A stretch of 64,000 bases of DNA from Hirudinaria manillensis (taxonomy: Eukaryota > Annelida > Clitellata > Hirudinida > Hirudinidae), in the NCBI GenBank assembly GCA_034509925.1, contig CM067537.1, positions 6,548,501-6,612,500 of the forward strand. Reading direction: 5' to 3'. This document shows positions 60,729-64,000 of this stretch, piece by piece. Both the position numbers and the translations under genes were made by a program. Position 1 is the stretch's first letter. Each line of letters opens with the position of its first letter. The notes under the pieces were generated by a model that searched no databases, was not told where the DNA came from, and saw only the letters and a program-made list of their open reading frames with translations.

Positions 60729-61480
60729 TATAATGAATACAAATATAATAATAACTTATAGAATATAATTATAAATAAAATGAATAATTTATGGTGTTAA
60801 ATTTATTAAAAATATTTTTAAAAAACAATCGAAATGACATTCGAACCTCGGAATGTAATTCAGAATATTTTCAATAAATTTTTAAAGAATTTAAATAATA
60901 AAAAATTAATATTTTTTTATTTAGTAGAATAAAAAATAAATCATCTTATTTCAAATTTCAATATTTATGACTTTATAAATTAAAAATAATAGTTAATTAT
61001 TTGTCTTCTGAGTTGTCAGAAAAGATTTTAATGTATTTTAATAAATAAATGAATTACACAGATATTTAAAATTATAAATTACATTTATAAATTATAAATA
61101 AATTAAAATGTATATAATATAATATTATATAATTTATCTATTATAATATGATTACTTTATTTAAATTACTTTAATTAAATTGCTATCAAAATCAAATTAT
61201 AATAAATAAATTATATAAATAATTATAATTTATGATATGTAAATAGAAATAATATGTGATAGATAAATTTAAATTCCACGCTGTGAAATAATTAGCAACT
61301 TAAAATTTGTTTTTTTGTTATAAGGGCTTTTAATAATTTATTATTATTATTGATTATTCTGATTAATAATAATTCAAATATTTCTTTATAATCCATAAAT
61401 TGCAACGATTTTTTATTTTGAATTTGTTCATATCAAGGTCAGAATCTCATTCGATTGTCGTTCGTTTCAAGTCGCATCCG
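60729..61480. other. AT-rich DNA, nothing recognised
   Basis: Extremely AT-rich sequence without supported exons or repeats beyond simple A/T runs. Confidence 0.6.
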
Positions 61481-61484
61481 ATTG

Positions 61485-61682
61485 AATGCAATTGATTGAA
61501 AGTATTTTGATTGAAAGTATTTGATTGAAAGTAATTGATTGAAAGTATTTTGATTGAAAGAAATTGATTGAAAGTATTTTGATTGAAAGTAATTGATTGA
61601 AAGTATTTTGATTGAAAGTAATTGATTGAAAGTATTTGATTGAAAGTAATTGATTGAAAGTAATTTTGATTGAACGTATTTC
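61485..61682. repeat. Minisatellite, TTGATTGAAAGTA-type unit
   Basis: More than a dozen imperfect units of 10-14 bases alternating GATTGAAAGTATTT and GATTGAAAGTAATT. Its minus-strand translation gives artificial FNQ/LSI repeats. The GATTGAA core recurs at 62395-62510. Confidence 0.9.
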
Positions 61683-61841
61683 GTATATTTTTTGCACTTG
61701 AGGAAGTAAAAATTGTACAAAAAAAATGAAAAATGATTCGCTACTATCCTTCCAGTTGTTGGTAGCTAAAAATATCTTTGTTAATAATTGGCATATTTTT
61801 AAACGGAATAAATTACTTTTTATTACTATTAACAGTAACAA

Positions 61842-61849
61842 TAATAATG

Positions 61850-61906
<57 letters not shown>

Positions 61907-61965
61907 GTAATAATAATAATAATAATATTGACAATAATAGTAATAATAATAATAATAATAATACC
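61842..61965. repeat. (AAT)n microsatellite
   Basis: About 40 AAT units with a few substitutions, producing false Asn and Ile runs in the overlapping frames. Confidence 0.95.
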
Positions 61966-62094
61966 AATGCTAATGCTCGTAACTTAAATATATTATATTA
62001 TGTTTATATTAATTATTTATCAGTCAAAGTTTGAGTTAATATGGTAAATGTTACGTGTTAACTTTAATCATTTAGGCTACGTACAATGCTGACA

Positions 62095-62205
<111 letters not shown>

Positions 62206-62394
62206 AAAAGTAGCACTTCAGATAAATATTTTTAAATAATTTAATAGAAATATATTTCAATTTATTGGAACCGAAAACTCCCAACAAATTTTTAAATTTA
62301 CAATTGAAAAGAAAATATGAAAAGGTTGAAGCACCAACCTCGTCTTCCGCTTGAAGAAGTTTTGAACATCGGTTGACGAAATAAAAGTGATTGG

Positions 62395-62510
62395 CGATGC
62401 CGATTGATTGAACCTGTTGCTCGATTGATTGAACGTCGATTGAACGTCCTGGTCGATTGAACGTTCTGCTTGATTGAATGTTCTGCTTGATTGAATCTTC
62501 TACTCGGATA
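62395..62510. repeat. Second GATTGAA-core minisatellite
   Basis: Units such as CGATTGATTGAACGT, TCGATTGAACGTTCTGCT and TGATTGAATGTTCTGCT. Related to, but less regular than, the array at 61485-61682. Confidence 0.8.
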
Positions 62511-62519
62511 ACGACTTTC

Positions 62520-63560
62520 AAATTACTGGCGAATTATAAACATAAAAAGTTTCTCTGAAAATTCAGCGCCCTTGCCAACGACGTCTGCGCATCGAAACCT
62601 GCCTTGGGGTCCCAGTATGGACGAGCGGTAGCTTTTATAGACTTTCATAACCTCGTTCCGAAGTCCTATCGTGAATTTGATTGCAAAAAAAAAGAGAGGG
62701 GAGGTTGGGCTGTGGGGAGATTGGGTGGGGAAAGATCACGTGCACACGGACGTGAATTTGTGTTTTCAACTCCTTCGTTCTCAACGATTGAATGGCCGGG
62801 CGTGCGTGAAGATCAATATGCCGATGTCTATGATGTGCAGGTCTCTTAGTTCTAATGTAATTATTATTATTACTACTATTATTATTATTATTAATATTAT
62901 TATTTCTGCTGTTTTTGCTGTTATTGTTGTTATTTTCATTCAATTATTCAAATTGTCGTTTTACGAACAATTTGAATAATTGAAATTATTAAGAAAATAT
63001 GGTAGAAGATGTTTATAATATTTATTATCACGAACAATTTAAATTTAAATTTAGATTTCCATGCTCTTGAAAGTTTAATTTAATTATATTTTAAGACTAT
63101 AACAATTAATATCGTCATCATCGTCATCATCATCATCACAATCTAAACATGTGATGTAAATTGAACATAAGCTACAGACCTTTAAATATATTAAATGCCA
63201 ATATTTTTTGTTCTGGAATACCGTATAATTTCTATTTATTATTTTATTTATTATTTATTATTTTATTTATTATTTTATTCCTAAAACCTTCTATTTTTTT
63301 GTAATTAATTGCAAATTTCAAATTTTTCGAGGTTTAAAGATTTAAAAAAAAAATAAATAAAAAATGTTGCCAAAAATGCAAACAACTTCCCTTACACGAA
63401 GCAGACGTGGCTTTTTGTCCTTGCGACTTGAAAAATTAATTAATTAATTAATTAATAAACAATTAATTCGAAATTATTTTATAATTTTTTTGGTCTCATA
63501 TTCAGAGAAACATTCGTGCTGATAACTTATTATGAATAGTTGGAAATTAAGCTGTATAAA
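62520..63560. other. Right flank, GC-richer patch and low-complexity, no gene supported
   Basis: A GC-richer patch at about 62560-62830 (TGCGCATCG, GGGGTCCCAG, GATCACGTGCAC) could be a promoter for the minus-strand ASMT gene, but no 5' exon can be proven. The remainder is AT-rich with a CATCGTCATC run at about 63115-63140. Confidence 0.4.
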
Positions 63561-63564
63561 CAAG

Positions 63565-63692
63565 ATGCAATATCAACAACAACAACGACATCAACAACAA
63601 CAACGACGATGTCAACAACAACAGCGATATCAACAACAGCAACAACGATGTCAACAACAACAGCGATATCAACAGCAACAACAACAACAAGC
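63565..63692. repeat. CAA-based minisatellite
   Basis: CAACAACAA with regular interruptions CGATGT, CGATAT and CGACAT, forming a higher-order unit of about 27-30 bases. No supported frame. Confidence 0.85.
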
Positions 63693-63919
63693 TAATTAGT
63701 TTTGAGTAGGTACCAATTCTTGTTTTACAATGTCAGTTGCTCAAAAATAGTTAATGAATAATTTTGAAAACATCAAATGCACAACATCCGATGGAAAGTG
63801 GAATTTATAAATTAAAACAATTTTTATTTTCTGAAGACGCATTAGACATTGATTGAAACGTTTTTCATTTTGACAGTTGATTGATTGACAATCGTGATTG
63901 ATTCGACAACATACACATC

Positions 63920-64000
63920 CATGGATGGATGGATGGATGGATGGATGGATGGATGGATGGATGGATGGATGGATGGATGGATGGATGGATGGATGGATGG
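63920..64000. repeat. (ATGG)n tetranucleotide at window end
   Basis: Twenty perfect ATGG units run off the right edge of the window. Confidence 0.98.

Noticed and set aside
61485-61682. Regular repeat array resembling a CRISPR
   Set aside because: Units are 10-14 bases without unique spacers and the genome is eukaryotic; it is a minisatellite.

Overview
This is a eukaryotic, almost certainly metazoan, nuclear window. The genes are split into many small exons with GT-AG (and a few GC-AG) introns, spacers are very AT-rich, and the recognisable proteins are animal families. Dense ATT/AAT and ATGG/CATC-type microsatellites plus the gene content suggest a protostome invertebrate. A lophotrochozoan such as an annelid or leech is my guess, at low confidence and by general feel only.

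Layout, left to right: (1) 171-1561 minus, 5' exons of an Amidohydro_3 (YtcJ-like) amidohydrolase. (2) About 2.1-9.9 kb, promoter-like islands and non-coding sequence. (3) 9945-16926 plus, a complete 13-exon ATOS (FAM214) gene, reconstructed exon by exon with phases that all agree. (4) 17759-20469 minus, a four-exon conserved-looking gene I do not recognise. (5) 21376-~22977 minus, a PPxY-rich gene I do not recognise. (6) 23369-27271 plus, an 11-exon MFS transporter most like MFSD8/CLN7. (7) ~28428-37544 minus, a mitochondrial dynamin-like GTPase OPA1 with about 25 exons. (8) 38725-47852 plus, a divergent SLC13-type carrier in which both sodium/substrate signature motifs look lost. (9) 42148-46528, an intact Ty3/mag-like LTR retrotransposon sitting antisense in an SLC13 intron, with two identical 108-bp LTRs and a 5-bp target duplication. 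(10) 48481-50719 plus, the H4K20 methyltransferase KMT5A/SET8. (11) 52101-59490 minus, an acetylserotonin O-methyltransferase (ASMT) family gene with a 5'-truncated REL-endonuclease non-LTR element (54657-55691) in one intron. (12) About 60-60.7 kb, a second, frameshifted non-LTR reverse transcriptase fragment, followed by repeats to the end.

The genes are unrelated housekeeping or signalling functions, not an operon or a dedicated system: OPA1 in mitochondrial fusion, MFSD8 in lysosomes, KMT5A in chromatin, ATOS in transcription, ASMT in indole methylation, SLC13 in transport. The most unusual items are the apparent loss of both SNT motifs in the SLC13 gene, the very young Ty3 insertion inside it, a REL-endonuclease retroelement embedded in an AAT microsatellite, repeated contact between AAT arrays and mobile-element remnants, and two unrecognised genes between ATOS and MFSD8. 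No CRISPR, tRNA or rRNA gene was seen. Similarity calls rest on my recollection of family sequences, not on a search.
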